Part shown: positions 56,463 through 64,000 of the stretch, in pieces
Layout of the letters: every line of letters begins with the position of its first letter
How positions within the stretch are numbered: position 1 is the first letter of the stretch
NCBI GenBank assembly: GCA_013362805.1
Contig: JABFVL010000014.1
Coordinates: 31,135 to 95,134, forward strand
Origin: Mycobacteriales bacterium
GTDB taxonomy: Bacteria > Actinomycetota > Actinomycetes > Mycobacteriales > QHCE01
DNA length: 64,000 nucleotides
Direction of reading: 5' to 3'
Made by a program: the position numbers and the translations under genes
Notes under the pieces: generated by a model
The model's input: the letters and a program-made list of their open reading frames with translations, nothing else
Database searches by the model: none
What the model was told of the DNA's origin: nothing

Positions 56463-57740
56463 GTGAGCGATCACCGAGCTGCCGAATTCAAGCGCAAGCT
56501 GTTGACCCAGCTACATGAGGCCGTGTCATCCAACGGCATATCACCCGAGATGAAGCCATTAGTGCGGGCGGCGCTTACAAATCCTAGGATTCTTGGGACC
56601 TTTTCCGCTGTCTATCGTGGAGATTTTTTCGGGGATGCAAAGGGCGTCTATATAGGAATGGGCGATGACCCATTTCTCATGGAGTTCGGGGACCGGGCGA
56701 CTAGCGATCTGTGGAAAACAGTTGTGACCAGCCCAAATAATGGTTGGATTACTCAGCTAGATGCACAAGGCCAGCGCAAAGACGCTCATACTCCCCCTTC
56801 TGTTCTCGCGGGACTCATGGCTCTGGCGTTTGATGGCCAAGTCGATGACGGACGATCCAAAGTGCTTCACGTGGGGACCGGCCCCGGATATTTCGCCGCA
56901 TTACTAGCCACCTACCTGCAAGACCATAAACGACTTACCTCGATTGATATCGACCCCGAGGTCGTTTCTAAAGCCACGAAATCTCTCAACGCCGCCGGAT
57001 TCTTTCCAAACGTCGAAGTAGCTGACGGGCTCAAAGGGCCCGACAAACCCGAGCTTTTCCGCACGTTGATAGCCAGCGTGGCAACTGATGAAATCCCACC
57101 CGCATGGGTGGACCTGATCGAGCCGGGCGGACAAGTAATCGCCCCCGTTCGGGGTGCGAACACTGAAGCCGTACTTCAGCTCAAGGCCACCAATGCCTCA
57201 ACGCTCGAAGGCAAGTTCAAGCCGGCCGTACTCAACATGATGCGGGTTCAAGCCCCCGCACTTAATGAGACGTCCATTCAAGCGCCCTCGGTCAAAGAAA
57301 TGACATCAAGCTCGATCACGGCGGACTCGTTTGAGCCTGACTCAGATTTTCTATTCTTCCTGGAAAGACTTCATCCCCGGCTATCCGTAGAAATTCCAGC
57401 CGACCCAAGCCAAGCAACAGTGCTGCGGGATAATGCGGGCAATCAGGCCAAAGTGCACTTCCTCACCAAGTCCGCTAACCACACCCAACAAATACAGATA
57501 GAACGCCAGGGAGCCAAAGATTTGTGGGCACAAGTAGCCGAGAGCCACGGCCTGTGGCAAAAACATGGTGAACCCAAACCCACAGAATTGGGTGTCACTG
57601 TGACAGCTCAAGGTTCTGCCCTCTGGGCTCGCGAGCCAGACGCGCTCATATCGCCACCGCGGGCAGTCCCCCCACACATCGCGGTCGCTCGTAACCCGCC
57701 GGGTGCCTGCACTTTCCGCCGCAAACCCGGAATTAGATAA
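56463..57740 (+). CDS. Isoaspartate O-methyltransferase-like (PCMT) protein with C-terminal extension
   Basis: The protein has about 425 residues. Residues 105-260 match the PCMT fold: DAHTPPSVLAGLMALAF, then SAM motif I KVLHVGTGPGYFAALL with Gly138, Gly140 and Gly142, LTSIDIDPEVV, and WVDLIEPGGQVIAPV. Housekeeping PCMT has about 210 residues; the extra 165 C-terminal residues and N-terminal 100 recall the isoaspartate methyltransferases that modify lanthipeptides, graspetides and imiditides. GGGAGAA lies before GTG 56463. Downstream are a small ORF and a phosphoribosyltransferase-like protein. No lanthipeptide synthetase or ATP-grasp ligase is nearby, so a RiPP role is only a possibility. 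Confidence 0.78.
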   Translation: MSDHRAAEFKRKLLTQLHEAVSSNGISPEMKPLVRAALTNPRILGTFSAVYRGDFFGDAKGVYIGMGDDPFLMEFGDRATSDLWKTVVTSPNNGWITQLDAQGQRKDAHTPPSVLAGLMALAFDGQVDDGRSKVLHVGTGPGYFAALLATYLQDHKRLTSIDIDPEVVSKATKSLNAAGFFPNVEVADGLKGPDKPELFRTLIASVATDEIPPAWVDLIEPGGQVIAPVRGANTEAVLQLKATNASTLEGKFKPAVLNMMRVQAPALNETSIQAPSVKEMTSSSITADSFEPDSDFLFFLERLHPRLSVEIPADPSQATVLRDNAGNQAKVHFLTKSANHTQQIQIERQGAKDLWAQVAESHGLWQKHGEPKPTELGVTVTAQGSALWAREPDALISPPRAVPPHIAVARNPPGACTFRRKPGIR

Positions 57741-57877
57741 CCTTGATTCGGTGATCACGCACACGAAATACAACCCGCAAAAGTTGCGCTCATCTTCCTA
57801 GCCGACATAAGTCGCGCTACCCACTCAATTCATTCATTCCACGAATCAACAATTGCATCGTGCATGACACATAAACG

Positions 57878-57967
57878 ATGAGCGAAGGAAATACTGACAA
57901 TAAAGTGTTCACCGAGAACCGTACTATTAGAAACACATTCAAGAACGTTACTGGGGTTAAAACATGA
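57878..57967 (+). CDS. Possible 29-residue peptide, overlapping the next gene by ATGA
   Basis: The ORF reads MSEGNTDNKVF, TENRTIRNTF and KNVTGVKT, rich in Asn and Thr and free of Cys. Its TGA overlaps the ATG of the 750-residue gene (ATGA), as in coupled actinobacterial genes. There is no clear ribosome-binding site, and the surrounding AT-rich DNA makes chance ORFs likely. It could be a leader peptide, a precursor peptide for the methyltransferase, or no gene at all. Confidence 0.3.
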   Translation: MSEGNTDNKVFTENRTIRNTFKNVTGVKT

Positions 57968-60216
57968 GTGACGCTAAAATTGTGGGTCGCGCCCCTGCTA
58001 CCACAAGGGTTACCAAGGCGACACTTCAAACGTTAACGAAACTGTGGCTCGAACAGCAAGAAGACCTACATTACGAATATGCCCGATTGCAGCAGCGCGC
58101 CCTCCCTCCGCAACGGGCGGCAACAGAACTGCAATACGGCCGTCCACTCATTCAATATTCGCTCAATGAACTGGCCGAATCACCGCATGACGAAGGCTTA
58201 AGAGCTCGGGCCATTGAAGCTGTGCGGTGGGGCGCTCATCTCAGCTATACGCTCGCCCACCACACAGGCAGCACACCGCTATTGCGCCAAAATCCTTTAA
58301 CCCAAGCAGCACGCGATCTTCAGTGGTGCACGGACAAGCTCAACGACCGTTCCGAGGAGCTAACAGCCCAGAACGTGCGACAACTTGCACGACACGTCGA
58401 TAGCGCTCTGGCATTCGATACACCGGAGATTCACACAGATCATCCCCTAGGGCAGCTCGATACATTGCCCAATAAGGGGGAAAGCCTCTTCTTTTTTCCA
58501 GTTCTCGAATTTGAACAGCAAGGCGAATTCCCGCGAGCCGTCATCGGAATGCGCGCTCTGGTGATCCCCCGACTGGCGAACGCCACGGCAGCAATTGATG
58601 TTCTCAGGTCCTCAACTGAGGCACTAAGAGATGAACTTGCCGAAACGAAAACAGCTCTACAAGAACATGGCCGGCAATTCTCGGGCGAAGTGCGATGGAT
58701 CAACCACGTGCAACGTGATCTCGCAAAAGCGCTAAGAACATTGAATGGCAGCAACACGACTCAAGCCGTGCGTCATTTCACCAAGATGCGCGATGCCGCA
58801 ATGGCCAGGCTGATGGCGACTTCGCGCATGAGTCTTCTCGGCCTGGCCGATGGTAAAACGAAAAATAGCCGTAAATCTGAGTTCGCTCGGGCGGTCGCTC
58901 AACGAGCCCCAGAGCTCACGTTGGCAGACCGCAGTTCCGAATTGCATGCTTCGAGTCGGCAATATTCCCAAGGATGGAACGCTGGACTGCTGCAGCAAGC
59001 AGAAAAAGCCGCCCGCCTCGCCACCGCGCTAGCGGTTCACGCGAAGGACGCACCGGAACTACGCCAATGTGTGGACGACCTGCGGACAATCGTGGCAGCC
59101 CAACGAGAACACACTGATAGCGAAACAACAAGACAGTCGATCGTGGAGCAACTGACACGGCTTGTGCGAGCTGATGAATTCTCCTTTGCCGATGCTGAAA
59201 TTTTGAAAAATGCGCTTCTCACTTCCGCACCTGTTTTTGATCGCCCACGCGTCGATCACATAGGTATGCTCGATGGGTTTCGAGCCAGGAGCGAACGAAA
59301 AGAGTCAATGGGTGACTTCATTGGCGTATATGACAGAGAAGCGAGGGGCCAGGTAGAGAATAGATTCGTTCCACAATGGGAGCGATTGCAAAATGCGGCA
59401 TTCAGTGCGGCAACCCCAGATGCGAAAGCCCATCATCTATTGATGCAGATGGCCGTGTTTAAAAGCGGCTCCCCAGAGCAAGCACAACTGCCAGAAACCT
59501 TTCACGCGTTCGCTGATTCGCTTCATAGCCAAGGCCAAAATCTCATTCCTAAAATACGGGCCGGAGAATTCCATTCCGTCGTGGTCGATCTGGGAGCTGG
59601 ATTTCTGCCCGCTCAGGCCTATCGGCAATGGTGTCGGCGCACCGCTGCCGAAGGCGGGCCCGAAATCCCGGTGATTGGCGTACACGCTAGCCGTGCTTTA
59701 AACATGGCGGAAATATTTGCCAACATCGAAGAACATGGGCATCGATACGGCAAACGCGCTCTCGTGGTGACGGACTTTGTGAGCAGCGCGACCACGATCA
59801 GCAAGCTCATTGTCGGTCTCGCGCGCGCCGGCGTCGAAAAAGTCACCGTGGCCTCACTTGCGCATAAGCTGCCAGAGAAGGAATTGGAAGAGCGACTAAA
59901 CAGATTTAGTGACGGGATCAGAAAACAGCTGGGACACCGCATAGCCATCGAAATGCACGGCGGTTCCGACAATGCGCCACTCGTCAACGTTCTGGGCGCC
60001 AAACTGATCCCCGGCATAAGCACTTTGCGGGACCCCGATAGAAGCGCCGCGTTCGCACTAACCGAAATGGCTACTCAAGTGCGTGGACTTGGCAACACCA
60101 TTTGGGATTCGGTGAAAGTGTCACCATCCACCCCGATTGTGCTGCCGGAGCAAACGCACCCGAGCGATGCTCATAACGCCACCGCCCCGCACGAACGCCG
60201 CAAGGTCACGAGGTAA
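57964..60216 (+). CDS. Large uncharacterised protein with C-terminal phosphoribosyltransferase-like domain
   Basis: The protein has 750 residues. The N-terminal 500 are helical, with coiled-coil at about 200-235 (STEALRDELAETKTALQEHG) and no recognised family. The C-terminal part has VVVDLGAGFLPAQAYRQW near 540 and ALVVTDFVSSATTISKLI around residues 599-615, which follows the type I PRTase signature except that the usual Gly is Ala609 and only one acidic residue (Asp604) is kept. ASLAHK follows as the next strand. ATG 57964 has only a weak GGGG upstream. Catalysis or only nucleotide/PRPP binding cannot be decided. The first 300 bases look AT-richer than the neighbours. Confidence 0.7.
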   Translation: MSDAKIVGRAPATTRVTKATLQTLTKLWLEQQEDLHYEYARLQQRALPPQRAATELQYGRPLIQYSLNELAESPHDEGLRARAIEAVRWGAHLSYTLAHHTGSTPLLRQNPLTQAARDLQWCTDKLNDRSEELTAQNVRQLARHVDSALAFDTPEIHTDHPLGQLDTLPNKGESLFFFPVLEFEQQGEFPRAVIGMRALVIPRLANATAAIDVLRSSTEALRDELAETKTALQEHGRQFSGEVRWINHVQRDLAKALRTLNGSNTTQAVRHFTKMRDAAMARLMATSRMSLLGLADGKTKNSRKSEFARAVAQRAPELTLADRSSELHASSRQYSQGWNAGLLQQAEKAARLATALAVHAKDAPELRQCVDDLRTIVAAQREHTDSETTRQSIVEQLTRLVRADEFSFADAEILKNALLTSAPVFDRPRVDHIGMLDGFRARSERKESMGDFIGVYDREARGQVENRFVPQWERLQNAAFSAATPDAKAHHLLMQMAVFKSGSPEQAQLPETFHAFADSLHSQGQNLIPKIRAGEFHSVVVDLGAGFLPAQAYRQWCRRTAAEGGPEIPVIGVHASRALNMAEIFANIEEHGHRYGKRALVVTDFVSSATTISKLIVGLARAGVEKVTVASLAHKLPEKELEERLNRFSDGIRKQLGHRIAIEMHGGSDNAPLVNVLGAKLIPGISTLRDPDRSAAFALTEMATQVRGLGNTIWDSVKVSPSTPIVLPEQTHPSDAHNATAPHERRKVTR

Positions 60217-60228
60217 ATGTGTCGCCCT

Positions 60229-61893
60229 CTAGCATCGGGCGGGTTGGGATGTTGAAAATTCGCTGGTGAGCTCGTAAGAGCCGGGCTTATCCACCCGCAC
60301 CACAACCCAGTCACGGCCAGGACGCACACACGCGGCAGGCCCGCGCACGGTGAGCCATCGGGACCACCGCACTCGCACGTGAATGTCCCCCGGCTGAGAT
60401 GTCGTGAACCGAACACGCGCGGCATCTGCGGAAACGAAGGTCGCGGGGGCTTGAACAATGCCAGTCGGGCTACGGACGGCGAAAAGCCGCCAGTCAGCGC
60501 TTTCCCATTCCAGCGTTAGATAAGAAAGATTTTCATCGAGTAGCCGCGCTTCGGGGCGGCCACCGCGAAAGTCGACCTTCGCTCGCTTAGGCAGCGCAAT
60601 ATATTGGACGCCGTTGTGCGCGAGCCACTGTTGATACGTCACGGCATTGAGTTTTCCGTTGTAAAACAACGCGTTTTCCTGCACATCGAGTTGGCGCAGC
60701 CAGCCTCGTGCCAGCGGCACGGCACCCGCGACGTATACCGACTCCCAATGACTCGACAGCGGAACCACCTCTACCCGGCCAGTGATTGACTTGGAATCAA
60801 GCTCGGCGAGAAGCGGCTCATAGTAGGCACGGGTCGCGGCGCGCTCCCCGAGCAAATGCAAATCAAAGGTCATCAACGGGGGTTGAAACCAGATCAGTGC
60901 CAGGGAGGCCACAGTCAACAGTGGGCGGGAAAGCTGGGCATAGGCGAGTACCAAAGGCACGGCGAACAGCATTGGTAGGCGCATGATGTTGGAGCCGAGC
61001 GCGGTGGGCAGGTAGTAAGCGGCGATCACGGCCAACCCGGCAAGCAGTGCGCCAGCGCGCAGCACCGGTTGCTTCCCCGGGATTAGAAAGAATGTGAAAA
61101 TACAGGCGGCAGCGGCGATGCGCATCGAGTCTTCGGTGTAGAGCTGAACCCCGCCATCGGCGAAAAGCATCAGGAACGGCGCCATGCCCAGGACGGTTCC
61201 GGCGATGAGTATCACCGCGCTGCGCCAATAGCCCACTAGAGCGGCGGCGCTGCCGGCGATCGCGACAAACACTCCGGCCACCGGGCTGGCTCCAGTGGCC
61301 AGTAGAGCGAGCCCAAATGCCGCGAGATCCCAGCCTAGTGCTGTGGTCGTTGAACCCGAGTTATCCGCCGAGCCGGGCCAAAGGCGCCACCTCTCGGAGG
61401 GGTAGACCCGCAGCGCGCATAGCGCCAAGAGCCCGATAGCCAACCCCAATGCGAACGTTGTGCGACCGCTGACGATATTGCAGATGAATACCAGGGCTCC
61501 AGCCGCGCTAGCGAGCGCGGCTCGTGGCGCCGAAAACCGGGCAAGCAGCCACGCGAAGGCGAGGCTCGCGATCACCGCGGACAGGGCGCCAACACCTCGA
61601 GCGCCAAGTAGCGCGTTCGCTGGCGCCGCGAACCAGCTATAGCCCAATGGGGACGTTCCGCCGTACCACCCAAAATCGACTAGACGCGCCCCATGTGCCG
61701 CATAAAAGTCGCCACGTGCGGTTTGTGCCGCCAGATCGGTACCCATGGGTGGGGCGAACAGGTATGCGAGCGCCAGAATCGACGAGGTTATCCCTCCGAC
61801 CAGTACCGGCCGTCGAAACCGCCCGGCCCAGGGTTCAAAAGAAGGCTTAACACGTAGGGCGGGTGCTGGTGGCGACGTGGCGACGATACTCAT
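60229..61893 (-). CDS. Polytopic membrane protein, possible GT-C fold
   Basis: The 554-residue protein begins MSIVATSPPAPALRVK and has about 11 membrane helices through residue 370. The first external loop (QTARGDFYAAHGARLVDFGW) has acidic residues and WYGGTSPLGYSW, which resembles GT-C enzymes and related membrane proteins. The last 190 residues form a soluble beta-rich domain (QWLAHNGVQYIALPKRAKVD, then VRVRWSRWLTV). No substrate is known. Mycobacteria have glnE, not this gene, between glnA1 and glnA2. Confidence 0.68.
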   Translation of the reverse strand: MSIVATSPPAPALRVKPSFEPWAGRFRRPVLVGGITSSILALAYLFAPPMGTDLAAQTARGDFYAAHGARLVDFGWYGGTSPLGYSWFAAPANALLGARGVGALSAVIASLAFAWLLARFSAPRAALASAAGALVFICNIVSGRTTFALGLAIGLLALCALRVYPSERWRLWPGSADNSGSTTTALGWDLAAFGLALLATGASPVAGVFVAIAGSAAALVGYWRSAVILIAGTVLGMAPFLMLFADGGVQLYTEDSMRIAAAACIFTFFLIPGKQPVLRAGALLAGLAVIAAYYLPTALGSNIMRLPMLFAVPLVLAYAQLSRPLLTVASLALIWFQPPLMTFDLHLLGERAATRAYYEPLLAELDSKSITGRVEVVPLSSHWESVYVAGAVPLARGWLRQLDVQENALFYNGKLNAVTYQQWLAHNGVQYIALPKRAKVDFRGGRPEARLLDENLSYLTLEWESADWRLFAVRSPTGIVQAPATFVSADAARVRFTTSQPGDIHVRVRWSRWLTVRGPAACVRPGRDWVVVRVDKPGSYELTSEFSTSQPARC

Positions 61894-61950
61894 CACGGAA
61901 CAGGATAAACGCTCTGAGCTGCACACACGCAGCCACGTCACCGCACCAAA

Positions 61951-63300
61951 TCAGACATATAGGTAACGTTGTCGTTCGTAGGCGCTTACTTGGCGACGAT
62001 ATTCTTCCCACTCGGCTCGTTTGTTTTTAAGAAAGAACTCAAAAACGTGAGAGCCCAACGTTTCGGCGACCAACTCGGACTGTTCCATCTGACGCAGGGC
62101 TTCGTTCAGACTGGTGGGCAGCTGTAGATATTTGCTTTGGGTGTCGCTCCATATGTCGTCTGATATCGCCGGTGGCAGCTCATAGCCCTCTTCGATGCCA
62201 CGCAATCCCGCCGCCAACAACACAGCGAAAGTCAAGTATGGGTTGCAGGCTGAGTCAGGAGAACGTACCTCGACCCGAGCCGAGTGAGGTTTTCCGTATT
62301 CCGGCACACGCACTAGCGCGGATCGGGTGGTACGACCCCAACACACCGCTGACGGTGCTTCGGTGATGCGGTCGGGCAATTGTTGTGGATATAGACGTTT
62401 GTAGGAATTCACCCACTGATTGGTGATCGCGGTCCACTCCGGAGCGTGGCGCAGCAAACCCGCGACAAAGCATTCGCCGATACGCGCCAACTTACGGGGA
62501 TCTTTCGGGTCAAAGAACGCGTTATCCTCGCCGTCAAAGAGCGAGACATGTGTGTGCATGCCGCTGCCCGCCTGATCGGTAAAAGGTTTAGGCATGAAGG
62601 ACGCTCGCACGCCTTGCGCGATGGCGACCTCTTTCATGATGTGCCGGAACGTCATGATGTTGTCGGCCGTGGTCAGCGCGTCGGCGTAACGCAAATCGAT
62701 TTCCTGCTGCCCAGGGGCGCATTCGTGATGAGAAAACTCGACAGAAATACCGATCTGTTCCAGCGTTTGCACAGCTTGGCGACGGAAATCATGCGCGGCC
62801 GCATGACTGGTGTGGTCAAAATAGCCGCCAGAATCCACCGGCACCGGCACCGAACCGTCGGCTGGACCGTCGGCAAGCAGGAAGAACTCAATCTCGGGAT
62901 GGGTATAAAAGTTAAATCCCGCATCGGCAGCTTTCCGCAACACGTTGCGGAGCACGTTGCGCGGATCGGCAGGTGAGGGCGCCCCGTCGGGTTGTTCGAT
63001 ATCGCAGAACATGCGGGCGCTTTCCCCAGCGGCGCCGCTTTCAAAGGTCAAAACTTGGAACGTTGACGGGTCAGGGCGGGCCACCATGTCCGCTTCGTGG
63101 AGCCTGGTCAAACCTTCGATCGCCGAGCCGTCGAAGCCGATCCCATCGATAAATGCCCCCGCGATTTCCGCTGGGGCCACGGATACCGATTTCAAGGTGC
63201 CCAGCACATCGGTAAACCAGAGCCGCACAAAACGGATGTCGCGCTCTTCGAGCGTCCGGAGCACAAATTCCTGCTGCCTATTGGGCTGCGCATCACTCAT
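61951..63300 (-). CDS. glnA2: Glutamine synthetase family protein GlnA2
   Basis: The 449-residue protein has FDGSAIEGLTRLHEAD, PKPFTDQAGSGMHTHVSLF and the tail HVFEFFLKNKRAEWEEYRRQ. It lacks the Tyr adenylylation loop of GlnA. The pairing of glnA and glnA2 repeats that of mycobacteria (Rv2220, Rv2222c). In Streptomyces some GlnA homologues glutamylate polyamines, so glutamine synthesis should not be assumed. ATG 63300 is the start. No GlnR box was seen in the upstream 100 bases. Confidence 0.93.
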   Translation of the reverse strand: MSDAQPNRQQEFVLRTLEERDIRFVRLWFTDVLGTLKSVSVAPAEIAGAFIDGIGFDGSAIEGLTRLHEADMVARPDPSTFQVLTFESGAAGESARMFCDIEQPDGAPSPADPRNVLRNVLRKAADAGFNFYTHPEIEFFLLADGPADGSVPVPVDSGGYFDHTSHAAAHDFRRQAVQTLEQIGISVEFSHHECAPGQQEIDLRYADALTTADNIMTFRHIMKEVAIAQGVRASFMPKPFTDQAGSGMHTHVSLFDGEDNAFFDPKDPRKLARIGECFVAGLLRHAPEWTAITNQWVNSYKRLYPQQLPDRITEAPSAVCWGRTTRSALVRVPEYGKPHSARVEVRSPDSACNPYLTFAVLLAAGLRGIEEGYELPPAISDDIWSDTQSKYLQLPTSLNEALRQMEQSELVAETLGSHVFEFFLKNKRAEWEEYRRQVSAYERQRYLYV

Positions 63301-63421
63301 GGGGCTAGTGTCGCTGATGGCTGTTGTTGGAGCATCACCGACGCACCCTGAGCCCCGACTGTTGTGGAAGCGTCAGCGCGATACTCTCAAGCCCACCGGT
63401 TTATTGGAGACGTCCACGATC

Positions 63422-63892
63422 ATGTTGCGGAAATCGAGCCAGCTCGGCCTTATCGCCACCCTCGCCCTTTCGCTGGCACTGGCTGGCTGCGGTGACGATA
63501 AAGAAGCCAAAAAGCCACGCGCGAAAGTCTCAGCCTCACCTTCCAGCACTTTGAGCGCTGTTGACCAGCAAGTATGCGCCGATCTCACCCAAGTGGGCAC
63601 TGAGCACTACACGAAAATCATGATCACTGTTCAACAGCTGACCCAGGCGAGTTTTACCGGCGATCAAGCCGCGTTCGATACCGGAGTTGTTCAGCTGAAA
63701 ACCGACATGAGCAAAATGTCGACCGATCTTAAAGAAGCGGGTGAACCCGCGCAAAACCCAGCTTTGGTCCAGGCAGTTGGTGAAGTGACTACCCAGATGG
63801 ATGAATTCGCCAAACCCGAAACAAACATTTCGGAGTTCGACGAAAACACCCTTGGTGGCATGGAAAACAGCATCAAAAAGATTTGCGGTTAG
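63422..63892 (+). CDS. Small lipoprotein of unknown function
   Basis: The signal peptide MLRKSSQLGLIATLALSLAL ends in a lipobox with Cys23 (LAGC). The mature part of about 134 residues is helical and acidic (VDQQVCADLTQVGTEHYTK, VQLKTDMSKMSTDL). No family is recognised. ATG 63422 is used; an open frame continues upstream but there the DNA overlaps the antisense glnA2. The gene is divergent from glnA2. Confidence 0.82.
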   Translation: MLRKSSQLGLIATLALSLALAGCGDDKEAKKPRAKVSASPSSTLSAVDQQVCADLTQVGTEHYTKIMITVQQLTQASFTGDQAAFDTGVVQLKTDMSKMSTDLKEAGEPAQNPALVQAVGEVTTQMDEFAKPETNISEFDENTLGGMENSIKKICG

Positions 63893-63894
63893 CA

Positions 63895-63920
63895 GCTCGG
63901 CGCGGTTACCCGCGCCGAGC
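63895..63920. terminator. Hairpin after the lipoprotein gene
   Basis: GCTCGGCGCGG (63895-63905) pairs with CCGCGCCGAGC (63910-63920) over a TTAC loop, three bases after the stop and eight before a convergent stop. Confidence 0.8.
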
Positions 63921-63928
63921 CCAATCGG

Positions 63929-64000
63929 CTAATTAGCGGACGGCGGCGGAACCACAGAGCTAGGTTTGGGAGTAATGCCATCGGCTTTCGGTGAAGCGGA
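63929..64000 (-). CDS. C-terminal end of a gene cut by the window
   Basis: The reverse strand from 64000 reads SASPKADGITPKP and then SSVVPPPSAN, followed by TAG. Pro and Ser dominate, as in tails of secreted or kinase-type membrane proteins. Nothing more can be said. Confidence 0.5.
   Translation of the reverse strand, partial: SASPKADGITPKPSSVVPPPSAN

Noticed and set aside
57817..58029. 70-residue minus-strand frame covering the start of the PRTase-like gene
   Set aside because: It overlaps a much longer credible gene and begins within it. No ribosome-binding site was seen.
56463..60216. Clear horizontal transfer of the methyltransferase and PRTase-like genes by base composition
   Set aside because: Sixty-base samples gave about 55% G+C in both genes, and only the first part of the larger gene and the gap look distinctly AT-rich. 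No integrase, tRNA or repeats flank the pair.
1..64000. tRNA, rRNA, CRISPR arrays, insertion sequences and prophage
   Set aside because: No cloverleaf, regular direct-repeat array, transposase or integrase motif was noticed on either strand; a dedicated search was not possible.

Overview
The window is a stretch of actinobacterial chromosome. By eye the G+C is about 58-60%, which is moderate for the phylum; it was not computed. Genus cannot be read from the sequence. The evidence for the phylum is a fused heme-Rieske/cytochrome c supercomplex set (QcrCAB, CtaC/E/F, a CtaG-type assembly factor), a PimB-like mannosyltransferase, DUF3043, DUF4191 and RDD proteins, a two-lipoyl-domain E2, and paired glnA and glnA2. 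Gene order largely follows the Mycobacterium tuberculosis Rv2188c-Rv2222c segment (recalled, not searched): pimB, NlpC/P60, exonuclease, trpD, ctaE-qcrCAB, ctaF/ctaC, erpA, cobT-like, gcvT, pepA, dlaT, lipB, lipA, DUF4191, RDD, glnA1, glnA2.

Layout. 1-2256 is a division block on the minus strand, ftsZ-yggS-sepF, with sepF cut by the window edge. 2417-7225 holds envelope and RNA-related genes on the minus strand: pimB-like, M48 protease, NlpC/P60 hydrolase and an NYN-domain protein. 7309-10724 is a plus-strand run: exonuclease, NUDIX, nucleotidyltransferase, stand-alone RAM domain and an unknown gene. 10721-18891 is trpD and the respiratory block. 19042-25399 has a cysteine desulfurase, two membrane glycosyltransferase-type genes, DUF3043, nadA and erpA. 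25504-32135 is an accessory stretch: aldo/keto reductase, epoxide hydrolase, DUF1772, a kinase-fold/SPFH pair and a degenerate CobT. 32321-47975 is central metabolism and lipoylation: gcvT, pepA, lpd, dlaT, lipB, lipA and glnA. Inside it a minus-strand metX-metB-protein kinase unit is preceded by a SAM-I riboswitch. 48046-56366 is a glycosyltransferase locus (GT39, GT2-GtrA, GT39) with an OmpR-type two-component system and a divergent membrane-anchored protein. 56463-60216 is the least explained part: an isoaspartate-methyltransferase-like protein, a 29-codon ORF, and a 750-residue protein ending in a phosphoribosyltransferase-like domain. 60229-64000 has a polytopic membrane protein, glnA2, a lipoprotein and the tail of one more gene.

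How genes work together. QcrCAB, CtaC/E/F and CtaG would form and assemble most of the bc1-aa3 supercomplex; ctaD is not here. LipB and LipA make the lipoyl group carried by the E2 protein, the Lpd gene beside it reoxidises that group, and GcvT uses the lipoylated H protein made elsewhere. MetX and MetB form a methionine-precursor pathway that the riboswitch can shut off. GlnA has a plausible GlnR operator.

No rRNA, tRNA, insertion sequence, integrase or CRISPR array was seen. No gene-free stretch exceeds 300 bases. The longest, 42661-42959, carries the riboswitch; the next, 57741-57963, is AT-rich and holds the small ORF.
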